DNA from: Achromobacter veterisilvae
Lineage (GTDB): Bacteria; Pseudomonadota; Gammaproteobacteria; Burkholderiales; Burkholderiaceae_B
NCBI RefSeq assembly: GCF_900496975.1
Contig: NZ_UFQC01000014.1
Location: 62,001-126,000 of the forward strand
DNA length: 64,000 nucleotides
Direction: 5' to 3'
Shown: piece by piece, positions 42,118-51,281 of the stretch
How the letters are laid out: each line of letters opens with the position of its first letter
Numbering within the stretch: position 1 is the first letter of the stretch
Position numbers and translations under genes: made by a program
The notes under the pieces: generated by a model
What the model was told of the DNA's origin: nothing
Seen by the model: the letters and a program-made list of their open reading frames with translations, nothing else
Database searches by the model: none

Positions 42118-44601
42118 ATGGCTCATCGTCGACTCCCGCGCCGCACCGCCGGCCTTCATCCCCGCGGCCGCCTAGCCCATGCCGTTCAAGGCGCGCTGAT
42201 CGCGCTTGCATGCTCGAGCGGCGCGTTGCACGCCACGGCCAGCGCGCAGACGACTGCGGCGCAGGCCGATGGCCGCCAGGCCTACCGCATCGCCGCCGGT
42301 CCGCTGGACGATGCGCTGGCCAACTTCGCGTCGGCCGCCGGCGTCAGCGTGACGGTACCGCCGCAACTCGTGCGGGGCAGGTCGTCGGCCGACGTCGACG
42401 GCCGCTACACGGTGGAAGAAGGGTTCGCCCGGGTGCTCGCGGGCTCGGGCCTGTATGTGGAGGCGGTGCCGGGCGGCGCCTACGTGGTGCATCGCCTGCC
42501 CGACGCGCAGGGCGGCGGCGTGTCGACCCTGCCCGCGGTGACCGTGACCGCGCGCGGGCTCAGCACAGAGGGCTCGCATTCGTATGCGGCGCCGGGCGCC
42601 AGCATCATGAAGTCGGCCGAATCGTTGCGCGACATTCCGCAATCGGTGACCGTGGTCACGCGCCAGCGCATGGACGACTTCAACCTGAATTCGCTCGAAG
42701 ACGTGCTGTCGCAGACCACCGGTCTGAGCCTGGAGACGCTGGGCGCGGGCAACAAGTTGTTCGTCGCGCGCGGTTTCGAGATCCGCAACATGCAGGTCGA
42801 TGGCGTGTCCAAGGGTTTCTGGGGCGGCACCTCGGCGATGGGCATCCAGCCCGACATGGCCATGTACGATCGCGTAGAGGTGCTGCGCGGCGCGGCCGGC
42901 CTGCTGCTCGGCAACGGCACGCCGGGCGGCACCGTGAACTTCGTGCGCAAGCGCCCGCTGGCCGAAACCTATGTGGGCGTGGAAGCCCAGGCCGGCTCCT
43001 GGGACCACTACCGCACCATGCTCGATGCCACCGGCCCGCTCAATGCCGACGGCAGCCTGCGCGCCCGCGCGGTGGCGAGCTACGAAGACCGGGGCTACTA
43101 CACCAGCAAGACCGAGACGCGGCAGCCGTTTTTCTATGGCGTGCTCGAATACGACATCACGCCGCAGACGCAACTGACCCTGGGGGGACGCTATCAGCAC
43201 TTCCGCAAGGACGGCGCCTACTGGTATGGCGGCCTGCCGAGTTCTACCGATGGCTCCGATCTGAAGCTCAAGCGCAGTACCTCGTTCGGCCCTTCGTGGG
43301 CCTACTACAAGGCCGAGACCCAGGAGTACTTTGCCGAGGCGCGCCACGACTTCAACGATCGCTGGACGTTCAAGGTGGCGGGCACCTACCAGAAGACGCA
43401 GCGCTCCGACAGCACGCTCTGGGTACGCGGCAACGCCGATCCGCAGACGCTGACCGGCGCCTATCTGATTGCGAGCGCAACGCCCCGTGAACAGTTGGAG
43501 ACCAAGGCCATCGATGCCAACGTCACCGGCAAGTTCGATATGTTCGGCCGCAAGCACACCGTGGTGCTGGGCGCGAATCGCCTGGAAGAACTGGGCAAGA
43601 GCGCGAACGTCTATGATTTCGCCAACCGGATTCCGCTCGATTTGAGCAATCCGCACCAGGTCGGCGTGGCCGAGAAAGACCTGGAGCCCAACCTCTCCGA
43701 CGAACGCACCGTGAGCCAGGGCGTGTACGGCACGTTGCGGCTGCAAGTGGCAGACCCGGTGAAGCTGGTGCTGGGCGGGCGCCTGAGCTGGTACGACTAC
43801 AAAGACAAGCTCGCGCCGGGCTCGGCCTTCAAGCAGACCCGTGAATTCACGCCCTATGCCGGCGTGCTGGTGGACGTGACGCGGGAGTGGACGGCCTATG
43901 CCAGCTATGCCGACATCTTCGAGCCGCAGAGCAACAACAAGACCGTTTCGGGTTCGCCGCTGCAACCGGCCATCGGTTCGAACTACGAGCTCGGCATCAA
44001 GGGCGAGCTGCTCGATGGCCGCCTGAACACCTCGCTGGCGGTGTTCTATATCCGCCAGAACGATCGCGCCATGGTCGATCCCGACAACGCCACCGGCTGC
44101 CCGGGTTCGGCGTCGGGCGGCCCGTGCTACGTCAATGGCGGCAAGGTCGAGAGCAAGGGAATCGAGACCGAGGTCAATGGCGAGATCGTGCCGGGCCTGC
44201 AAGCGTGGCTGGGCTACACCTACAACAACCAGGTGTATCTGAAAGACCGCGACAGTACCGGGCAGGCGACCAGCAACGAAGGCCAAGCATTCAGCTCGAT
44301 CACGCCGCGCCATATCTTCCGCGCGGGCGCGAGCTACCGTCTGCCGGGCGACTTCAACAAGTTCACCGTCGGCGCCGGCGTCACCGCGCAGAGCAAGACC
44401 GGCTACTACAGCGGCGACATCTGGCGCCAGCAGACCGGCTACGCCATCTGGAACGCCTTCGCGCGCTACCAGATCGACCCGCGCTGGTCGCTCAGCCTGA
44501 ACGTCGACAACCTGTTCGACCGCGTCTACTACACCTCGCCCGGACAGAACGTCTACGGCGAGCCCCGCAGCGCCATGCTGACCCTGCGCGGCCAGTTCTG
44601 A
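42118..44601 (+). CDS. TonB-dependent ferric-siderophore receptor with signalling domain (system 3)
   Basis: 827 aa. The signal peptide ends near HATASA. The STN domain is at about residues 55-120 (RIAAGPLDDALANFASAAGVSV), the plug carries SLRDIPQSVTVVTRQRMDD and DRVEVLRGAAGLLLGNGTPGGTVNFV, and the barrel ends in SAMLTLRGQF with a terminal Phe. It resembles FpvA/FhuE/FoxA-type transducers. The PepSY reductase gene downstream supports import of an iron(III)-hydroxamate or similar chelate. Confidence 0.93.
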   Translation: MAHRRLPRRTAGLHPRGRLAHAVQGALIALACSSGALHATASAQTTAAQADGRQAYRIAAGPLDDALANFASAAGVSVTVPPQLVRGRSSADVDGRYTVEEGFARVLAGSGLYVEAVPGGAYVVHRLPDAQGGGVSTLPAVTVTARGLSTEGSHSYAAPGASIMKSAESLRDIPQSVTVVTRQRMDDFNLNSLEDVLSQTTGLSLETLGAGNKLFVARGFEIRNMQVDGVSKGFWGGTSAMGIQPDMAMYDRVEVLRGAAGLLLGNGTPGGTVNFVRKRPLAETYVGVEAQAGSWDHYRTMLDATGPLNADGSLRARAVASYEDRGYYTSKTETRQPFFYGVLEYDITPQTQLTLGGRYQHFRKDGAYWYGGLPSSTDGSDLKLKRSTSFGPSWAYYKAETQEYFAEARHDFNDRWTFKVAGTYQKTQRSDSTLWVRGNADPQTLTGAYLIASATPREQLETKAIDANVTGKFDMFGRKHTVVLGANRLEELGKSANVYDFANRIPLDLSNPHQVGVAEKDLEPNLSDERTVSQGVYGTLRLQVADPVKLVLGGRLSWYDYKDKLAPGSAFKQTREFTPYAGVLVDVTREWTAYASYADIFEPQSNNKTVSGSPLQPAIGSNYELGIKGELLDGRLNTSLAVFYIRQNDRAMVDPDNATGCPGSASGGPCYVNGGKVESKGIETEVNGEIVPGLQAWLGYTYNNQVYLKDRDSTGQATSNEGQAFSSITPRHIFRAGASYRLPGDFNKFTVGAGVTAQSKTGYYSGDIWRQQTGYAIWNAFARYQIDPRWSLSLNVDNLFDRVYYTSPGQNVYGEPRSAMLTLRGQF

Positions 44602-44653
44602 TGCGGGCCGCGGCGCGCCTGGAGCGCCGCCGCGGCGCCCCGGAGGCACGTTC

Positions 44654-46276
44654 ATGAAAAATGGATTCCGCCAGGTGGCGGCGTGGCTGCACACCTGGAG
44701 CGGGCTGACGGTGGGCTGGGTGCTGTTCTTCGTGTTCGTCACGGGCACGGCCGGTTATTTCCAGCACGAGATCACGCGCTGGATGCAGCCGGAGCTGCCT
44801 TATGCCGCGCCGCTGCCCACGGGCGAGGCCGCCGCCGTGGCCGACCGCGCGTCCGCGCATCTGCTCGCGCATGCGCCGCAGGCCACGCGCTGGACCATCT
44901 CGATGCCGCAATACTCGCCGGTGTCGCGCGCCTGGGAAGGCTTGTCGGTGCGCTGGGACGACACGCCCGGACCGGGCATGCGGCGCGCGCCCGGCGGCCG
45001 GGCCCGGCTCGACGCCGCCTCGGGCGCCGAGCTGCCGCCGGCCGCGGCGCCGCGCGCCACCGGTGGCGGGGCGGCGCTCTACCGGTTGCATTACGAGCTG
45101 TACTACCTGCCCAAGATCTGGGGCATCCGGCTGGTGGGTGCCTGTTCGATGCTGATGCTGCTGGCCATCGTGACCGGCATCATCACGCACAAGAAGATCT
45201 TTCGCGATTTCTTCACGTTCCGCCCGGGCAAGGGGCAACGCTCGTGGCTCGACGCGCACAATGCCGTGAGCGTCATGGCGTTGCCTTTCTTCCTGATGAT
45301 CACCTATAGCGGGCTGGTGTTCTTCATGTATGAGTACATGCCGTTGGGCGCCAAGGCGGTCTTTGGCGGCGACGCGGGCGAGGACGCCTACTACGCCGAG
45401 CTGTGGGGGCCGCCCAGGCCGCCTCGCGAGGCGCTCGCGCTATCGGCCTTGCCGCTGGGTCCGATGGTGCAACGCGCGGAGGCGGCTTGGGGCGCCGGGC
45501 AGGTCGGCGCGATCACCGTGGAGCGGCCGGCGGGCGGCGGCGCCGAGGTCACGCTGGCGCGCGTGCAGGGCGGCGGCATTTTGTTCTGGGGCGTGGACAA
45601 GTTGCGCTTCGATGCGCACGGCGGGGCGCCGCTGGCGCCCGAGCCCGTCTATGGCGGCGCGCCGGGCCAGACCCAGAAGGCGCTGATCAATCTGCACGAG
45701 GGGCTGTTCGCGGGGCCGGTCGGGCGCTGGCTCTATTTCGCGTCCGGCCTGCTGGGCTGCGCCATGATCGGCACGGGCTTGGTGATGTGGACCGTCAAAC
45801 GGCGCCGCCACCACCTCGGCAGCGGTCGCGAATCCGCCGAACGGTTCGGGCTGAGGCTCGTGGAAGGTTTGAACGTGGCGACGCTGGCCGGGCTGCCGCT
45901 GGCGCTCGCCGCCTACTTCTGGGCCAACCGGCTGCTGCCGATGGACCTGGCTGCGCGCGCCGGCTGGGAAATGCACACCCTGTTCGCGGTCTGGCTGGGC
46001 AGCGCGTTCTATGGGCTGGCCCGTCCGACAGGGCGCGCCTGGGTCGAGCTGCTGTGGGCGTGCGCAGCCGCCTACGCGCTGGTGCCCGTCCTGAATGCGC
46101 TGACCACCGAACAGCATCTCTGGAACACGCTGGCGCGCGGAGACTGGGCCCGCGCCGGATTCGACCTGACCATGGCGAGTCTGGCCGCCATGTTCGCCAT
46201 CCTCGCACACCGGGTGAGTCACAAATTGCGCGCACAACCGGCCGCGCCATCTCGAAGACAAAGGAGCGCGCCTTGA
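44654..46276 (+). CDS. PepSY-associated membrane protein, likely ferric-siderophore reductase (FoxB-like)
   Basis: 540 aa with GGAGG before the ATG. Four or more membrane spans: one near the start after the HTWSGL motif (LTVGWVLFFVFVTGTAGYF), one near residue 165 (GACSMLMLLAIVTGIITH), one near 215 and several in the C-terminal third. A PepSY-type periplasmic region lies between. Proteins of this type downstream of siderophore receptors, such as Pseudomonas FoxB, reduce iron at the inner membrane. Function is inferred from family and place. Confidence 0.8.
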   Translation: MKNGFRQVAAWLHTWSGLTVGWVLFFVFVTGTAGYFQHEITRWMQPELPYAAPLPTGEAAAVADRASAHLLAHAPQATRWTISMPQYSPVSRAWEGLSVRWDDTPGPGMRRAPGGRARLDAASGAELPPAAAPRATGGGAALYRLHYELYYLPKIWGIRLVGACSMLMLLAIVTGIITHKKIFRDFFTFRPGKGQRSWLDAHNAVSVMALPFFLMITYSGLVFFMYEYMPLGAKAVFGGDAGEDAYYAELWGPPRPPREALALSALPLGPMVQRAEAAWGAGQVGAITVERPAGGGAEVTLARVQGGGILFWGVDKLRFDAHGGAPLAPEPVYGGAPGQTQKALINLHEGLFAGPVGRWLYFASGLLGCAMIGTGLVMWTVKRRRHHLGSGRESAERFGLRLVEGLNVATLAGLPLALAAYFWANRLLPMDLAARAGWEMHTLFAVWLGSAFYGLARPTGRAWVELLWACAAAYALVPVLNALTTEQHLWNTLARGDWARAGFDLTMASLAAMFAILAHRVSHKLRAQPAAPSRRQRSAP

Positions 46277-46572
46277 GCGACAAAGACATTTCCCCGGCCG
46301 CGCTGCGCTGGGCCGTGGCCTCGCGCCTGCTGGCTGCCGTGTTCGGCGGCTATGCCTTCACCAGTCTCCTGACGGTGCTGCTGGCACTGATCCTGCCGAT
46401 GCCGCGCGCACAGGCGGTGCTGACCGCCACCATGCTGAGCTTCGCCGTGTATGTGGGCGTGGTGCTGTGGGTGTTCAACATCCGCGGCAATGCGCGGGTC
46501 TGGATCCGCCTGGCCCAGGCGGTGGCGGGCGCATCGTTGCTATGCCTGGCCCTGCTGGCGCGGGCAGGTTAA
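46273..46572 (+). CDS. DUF3649-family small membrane protein of iron-uptake operons
   Basis: 99 aa, TTG start that overlaps the previous stop (TTGA), with AAGGAG 6 bases upstream. Three hydrophobic segments (AVFGGYAFTSLLTVLLALIL, AVLTATMLSFAVYVGVVLWV, AQAVAGASLLCLALLA). Such small proteins usually follow PepSY genes in siderophore-uptake operons; their exact role is unknown. It ends this iron operon. Confidence 0.75.
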   Translation: MSDKDISPAALRWAVASRLLAAVFGGYAFTSLLTVLLALILPMPRAQAVLTATMLSFAVYVGVVLWVFNIRGNARVWIRLAQAVAGASLLCLALLARAG

Positions 46573-46660
46573 AGGATGTCCTACTCCCTCATCCCCGTAC
46601 TAAGCAAATTCTCCGCGACCCACCCTTGATCGCCTTCACCTATGTTGTCCCATATGCCAG

Positions 46661-46703
46661 GCAAAGAAAAAGGGTTAGCTCACCAGAAGTAAGCTAACCC
46701 TTT
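46661..46703 (-). terminator. Original tRNA-Pro terminator
   Basis: AAAGGGTTAGCT and AGCTAACCCTTT make a 12-bp stem (46669-46680 with 46692-46703), followed on the minus strand by a T-rich run. It stands just beyond the displaced 3' half of the tRNA and probably terminated the tRNA before the element inserted. Confidence 0.75.
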
Positions 46704-46711
46704 GATTTTCT

Positions 46712-46756
46712 TGGTCGGGGCGGCGGGATTCGAACTCGCTACCCTCTGCTCCCAAA
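46712..46756 (-). pseudogene. Displaced 3' half of tRNA-Pro (left end of element)
   Basis: 45 bases match the 3' part of the intact tRNA-Pro at 61153-61229, from CCA to the anticodon arm, with differences only in the T-arm and one variable-loop base. The sequence leaves tRNA identity after TGCTCCCAAA. It is the chromosomal 3' end cut off by integration. Confidence 0.85.
46741..46756. other. Attachment site core, left
   Basis: ACCCTCTGCTCCCAAA, identical to 61182-61197. It lies in the anticodon stem-loop part of tRNA-Pro, a usual crossover place for tyrosine integrases. Confidence 0.8.
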
Positions 46757-46890
46757 ACTAATAATTTATGGACTTTGTTGGATCATCTTGGAGCATAAAA
46801 AATCAACCACAACCACGTATCTATGCGGCTTACAGGGCTATTTATGTTCCAGAGCATGCCAAACTAGGCCACCAATAGCCGGGTGATCTG

Positions 46891-46912
46891 GTGGGGCAAA
46901 AGTGGGGCAAAA
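46891..46912 (+). repeat. Tandem 11-bp repeats, left (integrase arm-site candidate)
   Basis: Two direct copies of GTGGGGCAAAA with no gap, 18 bp before the integrase start. The same 11-mer occurs twice more at the other end of the element (61076-61098). Confidence 0.6.
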
Positions 46913-46929
46913 AATGGTATCGTGGCGGC

Positions 46930-48309
46930 ATGAGCAAGATCACCGTTAAAGAACTCGAAGCCCTCGCCCCAGGCGACGATGGCCGCACCTTGCGCGAAGA
47001 CGGCGGACTAACTGGCCGCGTCCGCTCCGGTGTCTTGGGCATTACTGTCCTGTTCCGGTACGAATTCAAACTGAACGGAGTCAAGCGCGATCATCGCCTT
47101 GGCTCCTGGCCCAAGAAATCCTTAGCCGAGATTCGAGCAGAACGAGATCGCGTCCGCGTGACCGTGAGCCAGGGCATCAACCCCACTGCTGCAAAAAAAG
47201 CAGCCCGCATCGAAAAGCAGAAAGCCATCGACGCGACCCTTGCCGAGGCCGAGCAACAGCGAGTCAAGAGTCTCACTGTGCAGGACCTGTTTGACGTCTG
47301 GATCGTGGACGGCATCAATCGCAAGGACGGAAACAAGGAGATGGCCAGAATGTTCAATCGGGACATTCTGCCAACCGTAGGGAGGACGCCTCTACAAGAT
47401 CTCAGCGAATCCTCCTTGCGCGCACTGCTACGGAAGGTCATCGGCGCCGGCACCGTGAGCAAGGCCGCTCACATGTTGCTGGGAATCAAACAGATGCTGG
47501 CCTGGGCTGAAAAGCGCCGCCCGTGGCGCAGTTTGCTTATTGAGGGCAACCCTGCCGATCTGATTTCCGAAGACTCAATCATTCCGCCGGACTACGAGGA
47601 AGAGCGCACTCGCGTGCTCTCGCCGGCGGAGATACGAGAGTTGCGCGACATCTTCGTGCGCATGACCGACACGTACGAGGCGGCCGCAGCGGGGACCAAG
47701 TACCAACACGAACGCCCACTCAAGAAGGAGAGCCAGCTCGCAATCTGGATCAGCCTAGGGACGCTATGCCGCATAGGTGAATTGCTCATGTCCAAGTGGG
47801 AACATGTGGATCTGAAGGCCGGGACGTGGTTCATTCCTAAGGAGAACGTTAAAGGGCGACGCAGCAAGAAACAGGACCATCATGTCCGACTGTCACCTTT
47901 CACGCTGCGACAGTTCGAGGTCTTGCATGCGTTGACCGGCAATACGATTTGGTGCTTTCCTGCCCGCAACCTGGACGAGACTCACGTGTGTGTATCAAGC
48001 GTGTCCAAGCAGATTGGCGACCGCCAGGAAATGTTCATGGACCGCAAAAAGCTCCAGCGCCGCAAGCACAACAACTCCCTGGTGCTGGCCGGCGGCACAA
48101 CCGGCAATTGGACACCACACGACTTGCGCCGCACTGGGGCAACCATGATGCAACAGTTGGGAATCTCGCTGGACATCATTGATCGATGCCAGAACCATGT
48201 GATGGCAGGCTCGAAAGTACGACGCCATTACCTGCATCACGACTATGCGGAAGAAAAGGCCGCGGCTTGGAAAAAGTTGGGAGGAAGATTGGACGAAATT
48301 CTAGCCTAG
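46930..48309 (+). CDS. int: Tyrosine-recombinase integrase
   Basis: 459 aa from ATG 46930; a GTG at 46891 would translate the arm repeats and is rejected. An N-terminal arm-binding DUF4102-like domain (FKLNGVKRDHRLGSWP, AEIRAERDRVRV) is followed by a SAM-like core-binding region and the catalytic domain. Catalytic residues seen: Arg in CRIGELLMS, His-x-x-Arg in HDLRRTGATMM, His in QNHVMAG and the Tyr nucleophile in RRHYLHHDY. It sits 174 bp from the left attachment core, as usual for tRNA-targeting islands. Confidence 0.93.
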   Translation: MSKITVKELEALAPGDDGRTLREDGGLTGRVRSGVLGITVLFRYEFKLNGVKRDHRLGSWPKKSLAEIRAERDRVRVTVSQGINPTAAKKAARIEKQKAIDATLAEAEQQRVKSLTVQDLFDVWIVDGINRKDGNKEMARMFNRDILPTVGRTPLQDLSESSLRALLRKVIGAGTVSKAAHMLLGIKQMLAWAEKRRPWRSLLIEGNPADLISEDSIIPPDYEEERTRVLSPAEIRELRDIFVRMTDTYEAAAAGTKYQHERPLKKESQLAIWISLGTLCRIGELLMSKWEHVDLKAGTWFIPKENVKGRRSKKQDHHVRLSPFTLRQFEVLHALTGNTIWCFPARNLDETHVCVSSVSKQIGDRQEMFMDRKKLQRRKHNNSLVLAGGTTGNWTPHDLRRTGATMMQQLGISLDIIDRCQNHVMAGSKVRRHYLHHDYAEEKAAAWKKLGGRLDEILA

Positions 48310-48451
48310 CCGGACGAAACCTCTTGCCAGTATGCGCCTACTGATGCGGAACACGCATAGAGCGCATTTCCTAATTAGGCACCCAAAGCACCTCCTCTCT
48401 CCCCCTTCGCCTGAAGAGTCGTCCTAGATACTCCGGTCATTTACAATTTGG

Positions 48452-48475
48452 CACTTCACGCCCAAAGGCGAAGTG
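48452..48475 (+). promoter_or_regulatory. Hairpin in the leader of the OLD-like gene
   Basis: CACTTC and GAAGTG with inner GCC / GGC form a 9-bp bulged stem directly before the ribosome site AGGGGAGA. A TACAAT hexamer (48442-48447) lies just upstream. It could limit translation; no direct evidence. Confidence 0.3.
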
Positions 48476-48491
48476 GACTCAGGGGAGATCG

Positions 48492-50162
48492 ATGACACAA
48501 GGCACCAAGAGCAAGAAAGAACTCGAGTTTTCTGACAACAAGCTGATCCCAATTCGGTCGATCGTAGGACTAGACATCAAGAAATTTCGCTCTATGGAAG
48601 AGCAGAAAGTTCAATTGGGCGACCATGTAACCGTCCTCTCGGGACGAAATGGAACCATGAAGACATCCATCATGGGCCTGATTGCACATCCCTTTGATGG
48701 AGAAGGTACGGACGCTTTTGGCAAGCCTCTCAAGACGGCGCTAAAAGACGTTTTCCGCCTTTCACCAAAGCACGATGATGGTAGATACGAGTACGATTTG
48801 ATCCTACGCGTAGGCGAAGAGCTCCTTAGAGAGCCCGTATCAATTTATTGGGTAGCAGATAACACGAACCGGCATCGCGTAGTGGTTTCCGGAGCGGAAA
48901 AGGGCGATGGCAATTTTTCATTCAATACATCGTTTCTCAATCTTCAACGCCTTTTCCCACTAGTACACACCAATGCCGCCCCGGACAAATCAGCGTTGGT
49001 GCAATTGAGCGATATCGAAACGAAAGCCCTGAAAGACTTCTACGAGCGCATCTTTCCAAGTAGCGCATACGGGACTTTCGCGCCAATTCATCAAAAGAGA
49101 ATAAAAACCACCTTTGCGCCGGACGGAGACAGTGCCGAATATGACTGGCAAGCCATTTCATCAGGCGAAGACAATCTGGGCGCAATATTCAACCGCATGC
49201 TCGGATTTCAACGAACCTACGATCCAAAATCCGAAGCAGGCAATGGAATTTTCTGCATCGATGAGTTCGAGAGCAGCCTCCACCCTGTAGCCCAATTACG
49301 TCTATTCGACTATCTGTATAAATGGTCTCAACGATATCGAGTGCAAGTAGTAATATCAACACACTCTTTACATCTCATACAGCATTTATACTTACGCCAT
49401 TCCGAAAACCTAGAAAACGGAAGAATTGCGATTAATTTTATTAGCAAATCGCAAGCACAAGGCAAGAATGCACCTATTATCCACAACCCTTCATACGAAC
49501 TAGCATTTAAGGAACTTACACTCGAAGACCCCCAAAAAATAGCCGAGGCGCGCAAGGTAAAAGTCTTTTGCGAAGATGATTTTGCAATTCATTTTGCAAA
49601 AAGAATAATTGGTTCTCAACACATTCTAAATCTGGTCGAGTTTCACAGCTCACTCGATCCAGACTCAATGCGCCCAGGAACTAGCTACTCAGCTTTATCC
49701 GATCTTTGCATCCAGTACCCTCTTTTACTGCAGGGATCTTTTGTTTTGTTCGATGCCGATGTCCCTGACACAAAGCTAGATAAAATAAGAGATAAATTAT
49801 TATTTTTGCGATTTCCTGACAAAAATTCCCTAGCCCTAGAAAGACGAATTGTCAGCTTCATTATCAGCCTCGACAATGCAGATCCCTTCTTTAAGAAATT
49901 CAATAAGGAACGCGACAAATTCCTTGATGAATTTAAGGAAGCTGATATTCAGTCGCTTACAATTTCAGATGTAGAAAATGATAAAATAGTAGCTATAAAA
50001 GCCTGCAAAAGATGGGCCGATAAACACCGCGCAGACTTCAAGAAATATGTTACTTATTACGCAAAGACCCTGGATACCCGCAACTGCTTTGCAGAAGAAT
50101 TTCTAAAACGAATCAATAGAATCAATGCTGAACTCGGCCTTCCTTTGGTAGCAGCCAGTTGA
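48492..50162 (+). CDS. OLD-like protein: SMC/ABC-type ATPase with TOPRIM nuclease domain
   Basis: 556 aa. The ATPase part has Walker A GRNGTMKTS (51-59), an ABC-signature-like ISSGEDNLGAIF (222-233), Walker B IFCIDE (253-258) and an H-loop STHS (289-292). A TOPRIM-like region follows: Glu361 in VFCEDDFA and Asp421-x-Asp423 in VLFDADVPD. This layout is that of OLD-family nucleases, which include Gabija GajA and other phage-defence effectors. No GajB-like helicase is adjacent. Codon use is much more AT-rich than the flanks. Likely a defence effector, by family and context. Confidence 0.75.
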   Translation: MTQGTKSKKELEFSDNKLIPIRSIVGLDIKKFRSMEEQKVQLGDHVTVLSGRNGTMKTSIMGLIAHPFDGEGTDAFGKPLKTALKDVFRLSPKHDDGRYEYDLILRVGEELLREPVSIYWVADNTNRHRVVVSGAEKGDGNFSFNTSFLNLQRLFPLVHTNAAPDKSALVQLSDIETKALKDFYERIFPSSAYGTFAPIHQKRIKTTFAPDGDSAEYDWQAISSGEDNLGAIFNRMLGFQRTYDPKSEAGNGIFCIDEFESSLHPVAQLRLFDYLYKWSQRYRVQVVISTHSLHLIQHLYLRHSENLENGRIAINFISKSQAQGKNAPIIHNPSYELAFKELTLEDPQKIAEARKVKVFCEDDFAIHFAKRIIGSQHILNLVEFHSSLDPDSMRPGTSYSALSDLCIQYPLLLQGSFVLFDADVPDTKLDKIRDKLLFLRFPDKNSLALERRIVSFIISLDNADPFFKKFNKERDKFLDEFKEADIQSLTISDVENDKIVAIKACKRWADKHRADFKKYVTYYAKTLDTRNCFAEEFLKRINRINAELGLPLVAAS

Positions 50163-50357
50163 CTTCATCCAAGATGATTGGGCCTCCCACGGTAGCTTGG
50201 GAATAACGCTGAGCCGAAAATGCGAAGCCACTTCCCTACAGTGTCCGCCGTTATTCAGGTGATGGGGATTTTCTTTCTCACCCATATTCGCAGATCAAGT
50301 TTTGGCTGACCAGCCTTGAGCTTTACGGGTAGAGCACATGACAAAAAGGATTAATTG
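50163..50357. other. Intergenic region with potential RNA structure
   Basis: 195 bp between the OLD-like and methyltransferase genes. GAATAACG (50201-50208) pairs exactly with CGTTATTC (50249-50256), enclosing a smaller CACT / AGTG stem. No gene is seen. It may be a promoter/leader of the methyltransferase or chance. Confidence 0.3.
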
Positions 50358-51281
50358 ATGTCATTTCTTACACCTCTTCGATACCCTGGCGGGAAAGGCC
50401 GACTTGGCCCATGGATCGCAGAATTATTACGCCATAACAAAATCAGCGGTGGCTGGTATGCCGAACCATACGCCGGAGGTTGCGGGGCGGCTCTGTTTCT
50501 CCTAATTCATGGCTATGTGGATCGCATTATCATAAATGATGCAGACCCTGTGATTTTCTCATTTTGGAAAGCAGTTACTGAGCAAACCGATGAATTGATT
50601 GCGAAGATTAAATCCACACGAGTTTCAATGACAGCATGGAGAGCACAGCGCGAGATCCTTGCCGCACCATCAGAACATTGCCAGCTCGATGTCGCCTTTG
50701 CTGCATTCTTTCTCAATCGAACGAACCGATCAGGAATTCTTGCGGGAGGAGTGATTGGGGGAAAAAGCCAAAGCGGCGTATGGAAACTCGGTGCAAGATA
50801 TAACAAGGACGACTTGGTCGAACGCATTCGAGCCATTGGGAAGCTATCTAAGCGAATCGATGTATATGGGCTCGACGCACTAGACCTGCTTGATGTCATT
50901 GAGCCCAAATTGCCAGAGAAAAGCTTGGTCTATCTCGACCCTCCCTATTTTCAGAAGGGCGCACAGCTTTATCGAAACTTCTATAGCCCAGACGATCATG
51001 CAGCGATCGCGCGACGCGTAGCTCAGCTCAAAGTACCGGTAATAGTTACCTATGACAAGGCGCAAGAGATCAGCGCCTTGTATCATTCATTCGACCAAGT
51101 CGAGTTCTCTCTTCGATACTCGACACATACTGCCAGACCGCAGGCAACCGAACTACTTATCTACAAAAATCTCAGCTTACAATCCCGTCCTGAGTTGACT
51201 CGGGGGCGCACCTTACGCCCAACACGCTCTCACAAAGCATCCAATGTTGTCCCACAGAGTATTCACGAACTGGCGGTCTAG
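50358..51281 (+). CDS. D12-class DNA adenine-N6 methyltransferase (Dam-like)
   Basis: 307 aa from ATG 50358 with AAAAGGA 7 bases before. Motif X/I region PLRYPGGKGRLGPWIAELL and AEPYAGGCGAALFLL bind AdoMet; catalytic motif IV is LDPPY (about residue 192). The normal Dam domain ends at TELLIYKN. The last 35 residues are a basic tail that reads through the 3' end of the convergent ParB-like gene (69-bp overlap). Sequence specificity, such as GATC, cannot be read off. It may mark host or element DNA for the neighbouring OLD-like protein. Confidence 0.85.
   Translation: MSFLTPLRYPGGKGRLGPWIAELLRHNKISGGWYAEPYAGGCGAALFLLIHGYVDRIIINDADPVIFSFWKAVTEQTDELIAKIKSTRVSMTAWRAQREILAAPSEHCQLDVAFAAFFLNRTNRSGILAGGVIGGKSQSGVWKLGARYNKDDLVERIRAIGKLSKRIDVYGLDALDLLDVIEPKLPEKSLVYLDPPYFQKGAQLYRNFYSPDDHAAIARRVAQLKVPVIVTYDKAQEISALYHSFDQVEFSLRYSTHTARPQATELLIYKNLSLQSRPELTRGRTLRPTRSHKASNVVPQSIHELAV

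Noticed and set aside
42172-44748. Long open frame (858 codons) on the minus strand opposite receptor 3
   Set aside because: Same reason: a GC-skewed shadow of a recognisable TonB receptor.
46712-46756. Second functional tRNA-Pro gene
   Set aside because: Only the 3' 45 bases match; D-arm and 5' acceptor strand are absent.
48492-51281. Retron or Gabija system
   Set aside because: OLD-like ATPase and Dam-like methyltransferase genes are known near retrons, but no reverse transcriptase (YADD motif) or msr-like RNA is present, and no UvrD-type helicase for Gabija.
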